Assembly: GCA_011682355.1 (NCBI GenBank)
Contig: JAACEU010000048.1
Span: 1-5,543, forward strand
DNA length: 5,543 nucleotides
Source: Nitrospirota bacterium
GTDB lineage: Bacteria; Patescibacteriota; Gracilibacteria; UBA1369; LOWO2-01-FULL-3
Reading direction: 5' to 3'
The position numbers and the translations under genes are program-made. This document shows, in pieces, positions 1 to 4,381 of this stretch (positions within the stretch are counted from its first letter, which is position 1; every line of letters starts with the position of its first letter). The notes beneath the pieces are model-generated. The model saw only the letters and a list, made by a program, of their open reading frames with translations, had not been told where the DNA came from and searched no databases.

Positions 1-317
1 TCTCTGGGATTCTTGAAATTTAGGATATTGATGGCGAATGGGATTTTTCCTTCGTGGTCGTGGAAATCTTTTTCCAGGATTTTTTGGATCGGATCTTTGA
101 GGTCTTTGTCGTTGAGGGTTTTGCTGTGATCTAGGATTTTTATTATTTTAATAGTTCCTCCAAGACGGTTTTGCATGGCTTCAGGATCAGGCAAATCGAG
201 TTTGAAAATTGCTGTGTCGTTATTTTTTTCAACTAAATTTTCTTCTCCCAAAATTGCCATCAGTTCGGAGAAGCATAAATGGCGTTTTCTTCCCAATTCA
301 AAAGCATATAAATTCAT
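1..317 (-). CDS. Partial TRM11-like RNA methyltransferase, N-terminal region
   Basis: The minus strand reads open from an ATG at 317 to the left edge, giving 105 codons with no stop. It begins MNLYAFELGRKRHLCFSELM and carries RLGGTIKIIKIL at residues 51-62. In my knowledge of the TRM11/COG1041-type RNA methylases, a 'LFELGR...SLAEL' opening followed by an 'LGGTIKIAEIL' segment marks the N-terminal substrate-binding region ahead of a SAM-dependent methyltransferase domain that modifies tRNA guanine. The catalytic domain lies outside the window, so the activity is inferred. There is no Shine-Dalgarno. A TATAAC hexamer on the same strand (326-331) ends 8 nt before the ATG, so the mRNA may be leaderless. 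The gene is divergent from the small ORF at 324. Family assignment is moderately sure; that the frame is coding is quite sure. Confidence 0.65.
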   Translation of the reverse strand, partial: MNLYAFELGRKRHLCFSELMAILGEENLVEKNNDTAIFKLDLPDPEAMQNRLGGTIKIIKILDHSKTLNDKDLKDPIQKILEKDFHDHEGKIPFAINILNFKNPR

Positions 318-323
318 ACGAAC

Positions 324-497
324 ATGTTATACGAACTACGTAAAATATCAATGGACCAGTGGTTTTCGATTTTTGCCTTAATTACAAGCATAATTGTAAG
401 TTTTTTGTTTGGATTTATCGTGTTTCGATATTGGCAAATTGATGTTTGTAAACCACCCATGGAAATTGTGCAAGGGGAGTTTGAAAAGTTGGATTGA
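324..497 (+). CDS. Small single-helix membrane protein (hypothetical)
   Basis: An open frame of 57 codons starts at ATG 324 and stops at TGA 495-497. The protein has a short N-terminal part (MLYELRKISMDQW), one strong hydrophobic segment at about residues 13-37 ending in FRYW, then a polar acidic tail (VQGEFEKLD). That fits a bitopic small membrane protein, but I do not recognise a family. A second in-frame ATG at 351 would give 48 residues, leave the helix intact and clear the divergent promoter of the gene at 317, so it may be the true start. The ORF ends 55 nt before ssb. It overlaps an upstream extension of the ssb frame, and the membrane-like composition favours this frame as the coding one. 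It could still be chance. Confidence 0.45.
   Translation: MLYELRKISMDQWFSIFALITSIIVSFLFGFIVFRYWQIDVCKPPMEIVQGEFEKLD
326..331 (-). promoter_or_regulatory. Candidate -10 box for the minus-strand methyltransferase gene
   Basis: On the minus strand TATAAC lies 8 nt upstream of the ATG at 317, so transcription would start at or next to the first codon. No convincing -35 is seen: TTGATA is present but only 14 nt away. The box overlaps the first codons of the divergent small ORF if that one starts at 324. Confidence 0.35.
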
Positions 498-552
498 GTT
501 TAGGGTGGAGGCGGGGTATTTTTCGAACACAATTAAAATTAACAAACGAATT

Positions 553-1059
553 ATGGCAATGTCATTAAACAAAGTTCAATTAATAGGAAATTTGACTCGT
601 GATCCTGAGCTGAAGCAGATCCCCGGAGGGCAAGTGGTTGTGAGTTTTGGGTTGGCGACGAATTTTACTTGGAAAGATCAGAGTGGGGAAAAACAGTCAA
701 AAGCTGAATTTCACAATATTGTTGCTTGGAGGAAATTGGCCGAGATTTGTGGTCAATATTTGAAAAAAGGTTCAAAAGTTTATATTGAGGGTCGTTTGCA
801 GACTCGAGATTGGGAAGGTGAGGACGGAGTGAAGAGATACAGAACGGAAATTACGGCTGATAATATGATTATGTTGGATTCGCGTGGAGGTGGGGGAGCG
901 CCAATGGAGCGTGAGGCCTCCGGGATTTCAACTGAAACTGCTTCTGCACCTCAAACAGGGGATCTTCCTGATGTTGTGCCAGCGGCTACTGCTACTGCGA
1001 CTGCCGGAAACGAAGAGAAGAAAGGTGAGGACGTGAGTATTGACGATTTGCCATTCTAA
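553..1059 (+). CDS. ssb: Single-stranded DNA-binding protein SSB
   Basis: This is a 168-residue bacterial SSB, which coats single-stranded DNA during replication, recombination and repair. The OB fold spans about residues 4-110: the opening LNKVQLIGNLTRDPEL, then FHNIVAWRKLAEICGQYLKK at 53-72, then VYIEGRLQTRDW at 76-87. Aromatic DNA-contact positions W40, W59 and W87 are present. A Gly-rich, then Ala/Thr-rich low-complexity linker (about 111-155) leads to an acidic tip ending IDDLPF, the partner-binding C-terminal peptide. Length is normal for the family. The frame is open further upstream to 409, but those residues are unlike SSB, so I start at 553; ATG 559 (MSLNKVQ) is equally possible. 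No Shine-Dalgarno is seen; TAAAAT at 534-539 is a possible -10. The structured RNA candidate begins 4 nt after the stop codon. Confidence 0.95.
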   Translation: MAMSLNKVQLIGNLTRDPELKQIPGGQVVVSFGLATNFTWKDQSGEKQSKAEFHNIVAWRKLAEICGQYLKKGSKVYIEGRLQTRDWEGEDGVKRYRTEITADNMIMLDSRGGGGAPMEREASGISTETASAPQTGDLPDVVPAATATATAGNEEKKGEDVSIDDLPF

Positions 1060-1063
1060 ATAA

Positions 1064-1305
1064 GGGGCATCCGATCTAATGTGCACATGGTAAGCCTCAG
1101 GGAGGACTGATAACCAGAGGTGGAACGGACGCCCCAACATATTGTGCTCTTTATTTCTAAAGAGCGGTAAGTTGCAAGAAACACCCAACGATAAGTTTCC
1201 TACAAAGTCTACAATTAATTCTCGCTTTCGCGTGAGGTGTAGACGCCTCCCTACCGCAGTTTGGTGTTTTATTTGAGAACGGAGAACACCTTGCCGTTCT
1301 TTTTT
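1064..1305 (+). ncRNA. Structured RNA candidate 1 (pseudoknotted, unknown family)
   Basis: A roughly 240-nt stretch full of long pairings and visibly richer in G+C than its surroundings. P1 pairs 1064-1073 with 1126-1135 (GGGGCATCCG/CGGACGCCCC, one A-C mismatch). P2 is a 7-bp hairpin, 1146-1152/1159-1165. GCGGTA 1164-1169 pairs with TACCGC 1252-1257, enclosing hairpin GTTG/CAAC (1171-1174/1186-1189) and the 7-bp stem GTCTACA/TGTAGAC (1207-1213/1238-1244). The loop of the GTTG hairpin holds AAACACC (1179-1185), complementary to GGTGTTT (1263-1269): a 7-bp pseudoknot. GGGAGG (1100-1105) matches CCTCCC (1246-1251). It ends at a terminator. I see no tmRNA, RNase P, SRP or 5S signature and no convincing promoter after ssb, so it may be an ssb 3' UTR product or a cis element. 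The folding is by eye and unproven. Confidence 0.6.
1276..1305 (+). terminator. Intrinsic terminator T1
   Basis: AGAACGG (1276-1282) pairs with CCGTTCT (1294-1300) as a 7-bp stem with an 11-nt loop, followed by six T (1300-1305) and more T-rich sequence. It would end ssb and structured RNA 1 transcripts. The loop contains AACACC (1285-1290), which can also pair with GGTGTT (1263-1268). Confidence 0.75.
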
Positions 1306-1321
1306 GTTTTTGTTTCGAACT

Positions 1322-1353
1322 CTTTTCCACAAGAATGAGGGGAAAAGTTTTTT
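1322..1353 (+). terminator. Second terminator T2
   Basis: CTTTTCC (1322-1328) pairs with GGAAAAG (1341-1347), a 7-bp stem directly followed by TTTTTT (1348-1353), then ATTTTT. It sits 17 nt after T1, so the two form a tandem pair. A competing pairing exists: ATGAGGG (1335-1341) with CCCTCAT (1382-1388). Confidence 0.55.
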
Positions 1354-1380
1354 ATTTTTGTTGAGTTTGTTTTTGTTTTT

Positions 1381-1527
1381 GCCCTCATGAGGAGGGACGC
1401 TTAACGGTGGCTTGTTAGTTGGGGTAAGCCATCGAAAAGTAGGGAGCAGCGAGTGAGAACCTAAGATGCAAGGTTCTCTCTCGCTGTACCCCACCTTTCA
1501 CCGTTGTTCAACGTTATTTAACGTAGG
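1381..1527 (+). ncRNA. Structured RNA candidate 2 (unknown family)
   Basis: A second folded block follows the U-rich spacer. AACGGTG (1403-1409) pairs with CACCGTT (1499-1505), closing a domain. Inside, TGGCTT (1408-1413) pairs with AAGCCA (1426-1431). The dominant element is a long hairpin: CAGCGAG (1447-1453)/CTCGCTG (1480-1486) and GAGAACCT (1455-1462)/AGGTTCTC (1471-1478), 15 bp with one T-T mismatch and an 8-nt loop. TGGGGTA (1420-1426) matches TACCCCA (1487-1493), a pseudoknot between the TGGCTT hairpin loop and the base of the long hairpin. CCCTC/GAGGG (1382-1386/1391-1395) makes a small leading hairpin. The 3' side has two short inverted repeats (1502-1513, 1511-1524) and then TTTTT (1528-1532), possibly a weak terminator. 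It could be a separate small RNA, part of RNA 1, or a leader ahead of gmk. I recognise no family. Confidence 0.5.
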
Positions 1528-1611
1528 TTTTTGCGATAGGGAATTTCAAAGAACAAACTGAAACGAATTGATTAATTATAGCAAATTTATGGTAATTTTT
1601 CAATGGTTAGG

Positions 1612-1617
1612 TATAAT
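1612..1617 (+). promoter_or_regulatory. -10 box of gmk, probably giving a leaderless mRNA
   Basis: A perfect TATAAT ends 6 nt before the ATG at 1624, so transcription should start at or beside the A of that ATG. No good -35 is visible at 15-19 bp spacing. The box is followed by CGGC, exactly as at 4370-4379. It also decides the start codon: an ATG at 1603 in the same frame lies upstream of the box. Confidence 0.7.
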
Positions 1618-1623
1618 CGGCGC

Positions 1624-2235
1624 ATGAGTGATGCACAAAAATCAGAGAAATATCTTGGAAAACTTATACTGATTGTTGGTCCTTCGGGTTCTGGAAAGGG
1701 AACTGTTATTAATAGACTTAAACAAAGATTTCCCGGGTTTGTTTTTCCGATTTCATATACGACTCGTGATCCTCGGGAGGGGGAGGAGGATGGGGATAGC
1801 TACCATTTTGTGACGAAGGAGGAATTTGAGCGGATGATTGAGGCGGATGAGTTTTTGGAATATGCGGTTGTGCATTCTGATAATTATTATGGAACGGGTA
1901 AAGAGGATATTTTGGGGCCGCTGAGAACTGGGGCTGTGATTGTGAGAGAGGTTGATATTCAGGGGTTTCATTCGATTCGGGATATTCTGCCGAAGGAAAA
2001 TCTTCTTGCTATATTTATGAAAGTTAGTTCGTTGGAGGATTTGAAGGGGCGAATTTTGAGGCGAGGGAAAATGAGTGATGGAGAATTGCAAAAACGGATG
2101 GACAGTACGCTGAAGGAGATTGAGCAGTCTGGTGAATGTGATTATCAGGTTGAGAATAAATGGGGTGAGATTGACCGGTGTGTGGGGAATGTTACGACGA
2201 TTATCCTCGATGAAATAAAAGACCTTTACGAGTAA
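1624..2235 (+). CDS. gmk: Guanylate kinase
   Basis: A 203-residue guanylate kinase, which uses ATP to convert GMP to GDP in the cytoplasm, an essential step of guanine nucleotide supply. The P-loop GPSGSGKGT is at residues 19-27. The GMP-binding region carries SYTTRDPREGE (44-54), then YHFVTKEEF (60-68), LEYAVVH (78-84) and NYYGT (87-91). VDIQG (110-114) matches the Walker-B-like segment, and RILRRG (143-148) belongs to the Arg-rich lid. DYQVEN (173-178) stands where the family has the 'DYVVVN' motif. Length is typical. I chose the start at 1624 rather than 1603 because a perfect TATAAT lies between them; both leave the domain intact. No Shine-Dalgarno is present. ald follows 49 nt after the stop, with no strong terminator between. 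Confidence 0.96.
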   Translation: MSDAQKSEKYLGKLILIVGPSGSGKGTVINRLKQRFPGFVFPISYTTRDPREGEEDGDSYHFVTKEEFERMIEADEFLEYAVVHSDNYYGTGKEDILGPLRTGAVIVREVDIQGFHSIRDILPKENLLAIFMKVSSLEDLKGRILRRGKMSDGELQKRMDSTLKEIEQSGECDYQVENKWGEIDRCVGNVTTIILDEIKDLYE

Positions 2236-2284
2236 AATTTTATGCTGTAATTTTTTATTAATTTATCATCTAAATCGTTCTATT

Positions 2285-3448
2285 ATGATTATTGCTACGA
2301 TAAAGGAGATCAAAAATAACGAAAATCGTGTTGGATTGACTCCTTATGGTGTTCGTGAACTTGTTGAAAGTGGGTTTGATGTGATCGTTCAGGAGGCGGC
2401 TGGTATTGGAAGTGGTTTTTCCGATAGTGAGTATATCGAATGTGGGGCGAGAATGATGAGAAACTCAGAAGATATAGTGAGAGAGGCGGATATTTTGGTG
2501 AAGGTAAAGGAACCGTTACCTCGTGAATACAATTTGTTGGAACAGTTTGCCGGGAAAATTTTGTTTACTTATTTGCATTTGAGCGGAGTGGATAAAAGAT
2601 TAACAAAAATCTTAACTAATAATGATATTACTGCGATTGCTTATGAGACTGTTGAGGATGAAAACGGGCAATTGCCCTTGTTAGCACCTATGAGTGAGGT
2701 TGCCGGGATTTTGGCGGTTCAATATGGTGCTGAATATTTGCAGAAAAAACATGGAGGTAGAGGAATTTCTCTTGGGAAAATCTCAACAATTCCATCTGCT
2801 CGTGTTGTAGTGGTTGGTGGGGGATATGTTGGGGCGACTTCTGCGCGGATGGCCGCGGGAATGGGATCACGTGTGAAACTTTTTGATATTAATCCGGAAG
2901 TTTGTGATCGATTGAACAAAGAAATAAGAGCGTACTTGGGCCCGAATTTGGGTGAAAATTTTGAGGCGATCGTGCCGAATGGTGATAATTTTGATGAAGC
3001 TTTGAAGGAATGTAATTTGCTTATTGGAGCGGTTTTGGTTGCCGGAACTCGTGCTCCTGTGGTTGTGAGTGAAGAGCAGATAAAATCTATGAAAGACGGA
3101 TCTGTGATTGTGGATGTTTCTATTGATCAAGGTGGATGTATCTGGGGATCTCGATGTAGTAGCCACTCCGAGCCTGTTTATGAAATCTACAACAAACTGT
3201 TCTGCTGTATTCCAAACATGCCGGGACAGGTTAGTCGACAATCTACAATGGCTTTGACTACTGCGACTCTTCCTTATTTGAAGAAAATTGCGAAAGAGGG
3301 AGCGGAAAAAGTGATCAAAGATTCTTTGGCTAATGGTGGTCGATTTGCTCGTGGGCTGAATGCTTACAAGGGGCATATCACGTACAAGAGTGTGGCGGAG
3401 GATCTTGGGATGATGGAGAGGTACAAGGATATTGAGGAATTGGTGTAG
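2285..3448 (+). CDS. ald: Alanine dehydrogenase
   Basis: A 387-residue NAD-dependent alanine dehydrogenase, catalysing L-alanine + NAD+ + water to pyruvate + ammonia + NADH and the reverse. The N-terminal catalytic half has the substrate residues R15 (NNENRVGLTP) and K75 (VKVKEP) and the catalytic H98 (YLHLS). The Rossmann half has VVVVGGGYVGATSA at 174-187, with acidic D201 after the next strand (KLFDINP) to bind the ribose. VDVSIDQGG at 276-284 supplies the second catalytic aspartate (D281), and NMPGQVSRQST (311-321) matches the family's NMPG motif. It is slightly longer than the usual ~370 residues. The start at 2285 matches the family N-terminus (MIIATIKEIKNNE). There is no Shine-Dalgarno; TATCAT (2264-2269) and TAAATC (2271-2276) are weak -10 candidates. 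It could allow alanine catabolism or ammonia assimilation; the direction cannot be told from sequence. Confidence 0.95.
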   Translation: MIIATIKEIKNNENRVGLTPYGVRELVESGFDVIVQEAAGIGSGFSDSEYIECGARMMRNSEDIVREADILVKVKEPLPREYNLLEQFAGKILFTYLHLSGVDKRLTKILTNNDITAIAYETVEDENGQLPLLAPMSEVAGILAVQYGAEYLQKKHGGRGISLGKISTIPSARVVVVGGGYVGATSARMAAGMGSRVKLFDINPEVCDRLNKEIRAYLGPNLGENFEAIVPNGDNFDEALKECNLLIGAVLVAGTRAPVVVSEEQIKSMKDGSVIVDVSIDQGGCIWGSRCSSHSEPVYEIYNKLFCCIPNMPGQVSRQSTMALTTATLPYLKKIAKEGAEKVIKDSLANGGRFARGLNAYKGHITYKSVAEDLGMMERYKDIEELV

Positions 3449-3509
3449 AAATGTTTTGATTTGGAATAGGGTTTTGCTAAATTTTCTACGAAAAATTTCT
3501 CACTCGCAG

Positions 3510-3528
3510 GCTCGTTCGAGCATTTTTC
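3510..3528 (+). terminator. Possible terminator after ald
   Basis: GCTCG (3510-3514) and CGAGC (3517-3521) form a short GC hairpin followed by ATTTTTC. An outer AT pairing (GAAAAAT 3490-3496 with ATTTTTC 3522-3528) could make it work in both directions. It lies 61 nt after the ald stop and before the tRNA. Confidence 0.45.
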
Positions 3529-3565
3529 TTGAAAGTTTTGCTTCACCTTCGCTTTTCTCGCGGAG

Positions 3566-3608
3566 CTCGCAATTACTACGGTTTCGCATCGCAAAACTCG
3601 CAATTACT
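3566..3608 (+). repeat. 12-bp direct repeat just before the tRNA
   Basis: CTCGCAATTACT occurs at 3566-3577 and again at 3597-3608, 31 bp apart. The second copy ends on the first base of the tRNA. The surrounding sequence is rich in TCGC. This could be a duplicated tRNA leader or part of a dispersed intergenic repeat; a single window cannot show which. Confidence 0.5.
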
Positions 3609-3681
3609 GGGGCGTGGCCAAGTGGTAAGGCAACGGGTTCTGGTCCCGTCACCGGGGGTTCGAATCCCTCCGCCCCAGCCA
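3608..3681 (+). tRNA. tRNA-Gln (anticodon CUG)
   Basis: A complete cloverleaf. The acceptor stem TGGGGCG (3608-3614) pairs perfectly with CGCCCCA (3671-3677). The D stem is GCC/GGC (3617-3619/3629-3631). The anticodon stem ACGGG/CCCGT (3633-3637/3645-3649) carries loop TTCTGGT with anticodon CTG at 3640-3642. The T stem is 3654-3658/3666-3670 with loop TTCGAAT. The U1-A72 first pair and G73 are typical of bacterial tRNA-Gln, which supports the identity, and CCA is encoded at 3679-3681. It decodes CAG. The hairpin at 3686-3715 can act as its terminator. Confidence 0.97.
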
Positions 3682-3685
3682 TGAT

Positions 3686-3725
3686 CTGTACCCCAAAAAG
3701 TAGACACGGGTACAGGTTTTCTTTT
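3686..3725 (+). terminator. Hairpin at the IS end, probable tRNA terminator
   Basis: CTGTACCC (3686-3693) and GGGTACAG (3708-3715) form an 8-bp perfect stem with a 14-nt loop, followed by GTTTTCTTTT. Starting 5 nt after the tRNA CCA, it should terminate tRNA transcription and stop read-through into the IS. Confidence 0.6.
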
Positions 3726-3754
3726 GTTAGAATAAATATCAATTAACAAAAGAA
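3719..3754 (+). repeat. 11-bp inverted repeat upstream of the orfA remnant
   Basis: TTCTTTTGTTA (3719-3729) pairs perfectly with TAACAAAAGAA (3744-3754) around a 14-nt loop, ending 3 nt before the ATG at 3758. A TAGAAT (3728-3733) lies at the stem-loop boundary and could be the IS promoter -10. In a transcript entering from outside, the stem would fold next to the start codon. Confidence 0.6.
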
Positions 3755-3757
3755 TTT

Positions 3758-3838
3758 ATGAGAACAATCTTTTCAAGCGAGCAGATCGCGAAGTTAAAAC
3801 AAAATCCTTGTGTCTTTATTTGTGGTTGGCAAATCTAA
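3758..3838 (+). pseudogene. Truncated IS3-family orfA (transposase N-terminus)
   Basis: ATG 3758 opens a 26-codon frame, MRTIFSSEQIAKLKQNPCV, then an unrelated tail (FICGWQI) and TAA at 3836-3838. Starts such as 'MRTKFSxEQIxxLxxNPxV' followed by 'xxCSxKSI' head the HTH-containing orfA of some IS3-family elements. Here homology seems to stop after NPCV at about 3814. The rest of the frame is antisense to the last codons of the convergent membrane protein gene, so the IS was cut by a deletion or rearrangement there. It is too short to have a transposase function. Confidence 0.5.
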
Positions 3839-4235
3839 GGCTGGTATATCCTAAATAACCAGTTGCAACTGTGCCAATCCAACTTAGCCAGAAAGGAGCT
3901 TCCCATCCTGCAATATTTATTTCGGCACCAAAAATCAATCTAAGTAGGTGCAAAATTGCAACAGTACTCAGAACTATTCCCACAATGTACAGTAATGTTT
4001 TTTGATGAATTGATGGAGATATTATGTTTATATGCCATCCATAATAAATCAGCAATAAGATTAGAATGAAATCGAAAAGCATTCCGACAATGGCAATTTC
4101 CGGAGTTATGCTCAATCCTAAAAAATCCATTGGTAGTAGATTTGCGAAGTAAAGCCATGCTCCACAAAGAAAATCTCCCACCACGAGTCCTGTAGTAAAT
4201 TTCGCTAACTCACGTAGGGTGTTGAGGTGTTTCAT
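3816..4235 (-). CDS. Four-helix integral membrane protein (hypothetical)
   Basis: A 139-residue protein with four clear hydrophobic segments at about residues 14-34, 46-67, 80-101 and 113-133. Short loops contain PMDFLG, ITPEI and EINIAGWEAPFW. D21 and D55 sit near or within the first two helices. There is no signal peptide beyond the first helix, and I do not recognise the family. The start ATG at 4235 is preceded by a good promoter (TTGACA/TAGAAT) about 26 nt upstream of which no Shine-Dalgarno appears in the leader. Its 3' end lies at the broken IS fragment, so the C-terminus (SLRFANHK) could have been altered by that event. It is convergent with the tRNA and divergent from the two-helix/YbjQ cluster. 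Confidence 0.8.
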   Translation of the reverse strand: MKHLNTLRELAKFTTGLVVGDFLCGAWLYFANLLPMDFLGLSITPEIAIVGMLFDFILILLLIYYGWHINIISPSIHQKTLLYIVGIVLSTVAILHLLRLIFGAEINIAGWEAPFWLSWIGTVATGYLGYTSLRFANHK

Positions 4236-4268
4236 GAATGAGGGGGTTAGTATTAAAAACTATTTTGT

Positions 4269-4296
4269 ATTCTACTCCCGGATTATCGGTTGTCAA
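4269..4296 (-). promoter_or_regulatory. Promoter of the four-helix protein gene
   Basis: On the minus strand a perfect TTGACA (4291-4296) stands 16 bp from TAGAAT (4269-4274, five of six matches). The transcript should start near 4262, giving a leader of about 26 nt without a Shine-Dalgarno. This is the best consensus promoter in the window. Confidence 0.7.
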
Positions 4297-4309
4297 GATA
4301 GCCCCAAAG

Positions 4310-4337
4310 GGTCCCAGACCCGAGTAGCCAGCCAAAG
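4310..4337 (+). repeat. 28-bp repeat, copy A (hairpin + GAGTAGCCAG)
   Basis: This copy matches 4892-4919 at 22 of 28 positions, with an identical GAGTAGCCAG core (4322-4331 here). With one flanking base, GGGTC (4309-4313) pairs with GACCC (4317-4321) as a 5-bp hairpin just before the core. It lies ahead of the two-helix protein gene, upstream of its promoter. Function unknown. Confidence 0.55.
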
Positions 4338-4346
4338 ATTGTGTTG

Positions 4347-4375
4347 TTTACTTGGCTTTTAGGCTTTGTTATAAT
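4347..4375 (+). promoter_or_regulatory. Promoter of the two-helix protein gene, leaderless
   Basis: TTTACT (4347-4352) is followed after 17 bp by TATAAT (4370-4375), with an extended -10 TG at 4367-4368. The ATG at 4382 begins 6 nt after the -10, so the transcript should start at or beside the start codon. An ATG at 4352 in the same frame lies inside the promoter and is rejected as the start. Confidence 0.75.
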
Positions 4376-4381
4376 CGGCAT

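Larger units (their letters stand above)
3682..3815 (+). mobile_element. Left-end remnant of an IS3-family insertion sequence
   Basis: TGATCTGTACCCCAAAAAG begins directly after the tRNA CCA, followed by TAGACA. IS3-family (IS150-like) ends typically start with TG and have a block of the type 'TGTACTGnACCCCAAAAAGTTGGACA', which this resembles closely. Inside are two tandem inverted repeats and the first codons of an orfA-like frame. I find no right inverted repeat and no orfB catalytic region in the window, so the element is a truncated fossil. The right boundary (about 3812-3820) is inferred from where orfA-like sequence stops. The assignment comes from remembered IS ends and is not verified. 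Confidence 0.6.

Noticed and set aside
409..552. N-terminal extension of ssb to the ATG at 409
   Set aside because: The 48 extra residues do not resemble any SSB, and the overlapping frame at 324-497 looks more protein-like.
1040..1062. TTGACG with TAAATA as a promoter for RNA 1
   Set aside because: The spacing is only 11 bp, and TTGACG is explained by the conserved IDD codons of the SSB tail.
1087..1113. Tiny ORF MVSLRED with tandem stops inside RNA 1, reminiscent of a tmRNA tag
   Set aside because: Seven codons, no hydrophobic Ala-rich tag ending and no tRNA-like domain; chance is the simplest explanation.
1107..1126. Hammerhead-like CTGATAA ... GAAC core
   Set aside because: The conserved G of CUGANGA is A here, and no matching cleavage site or third stem is found.
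928..1494. Long minus-strand open frame of 188 codons
   Set aside because: It runs antisense to the end of ssb, both terminators and both folded RNA blocks. Its product is low-complexity (Lys/Asn-rich from the T-rich stretch) with no recognisable domain.
1064..1505. tmRNA, RNase P RNA, SRP RNA or 5S rRNA
   Set aside because: There is no tRNA-like T arm or CCA end, no GGAAAGTCC or ACAGAA RNase P core, no SRP GGAA-loop domain, and no 5S-like sequence or size.
1603..1623. Earlier ATG for gmk
   Set aside because: A perfect TATAAT lies downstream of it and the ATG at 1624 is correctly spaced; the seven extra residues add no family feature.
3432..3746. Open frames on both strands across the tRNA
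   Set aside because: They translate through the tRNA gene (minus strand gives the familiar GAEGFEPP-type artefact) and into the IS end.
4352..4381. Earlier ATG for the two-helix protein
   Set aside because: It lies between the -35 and -10 of the promoter.
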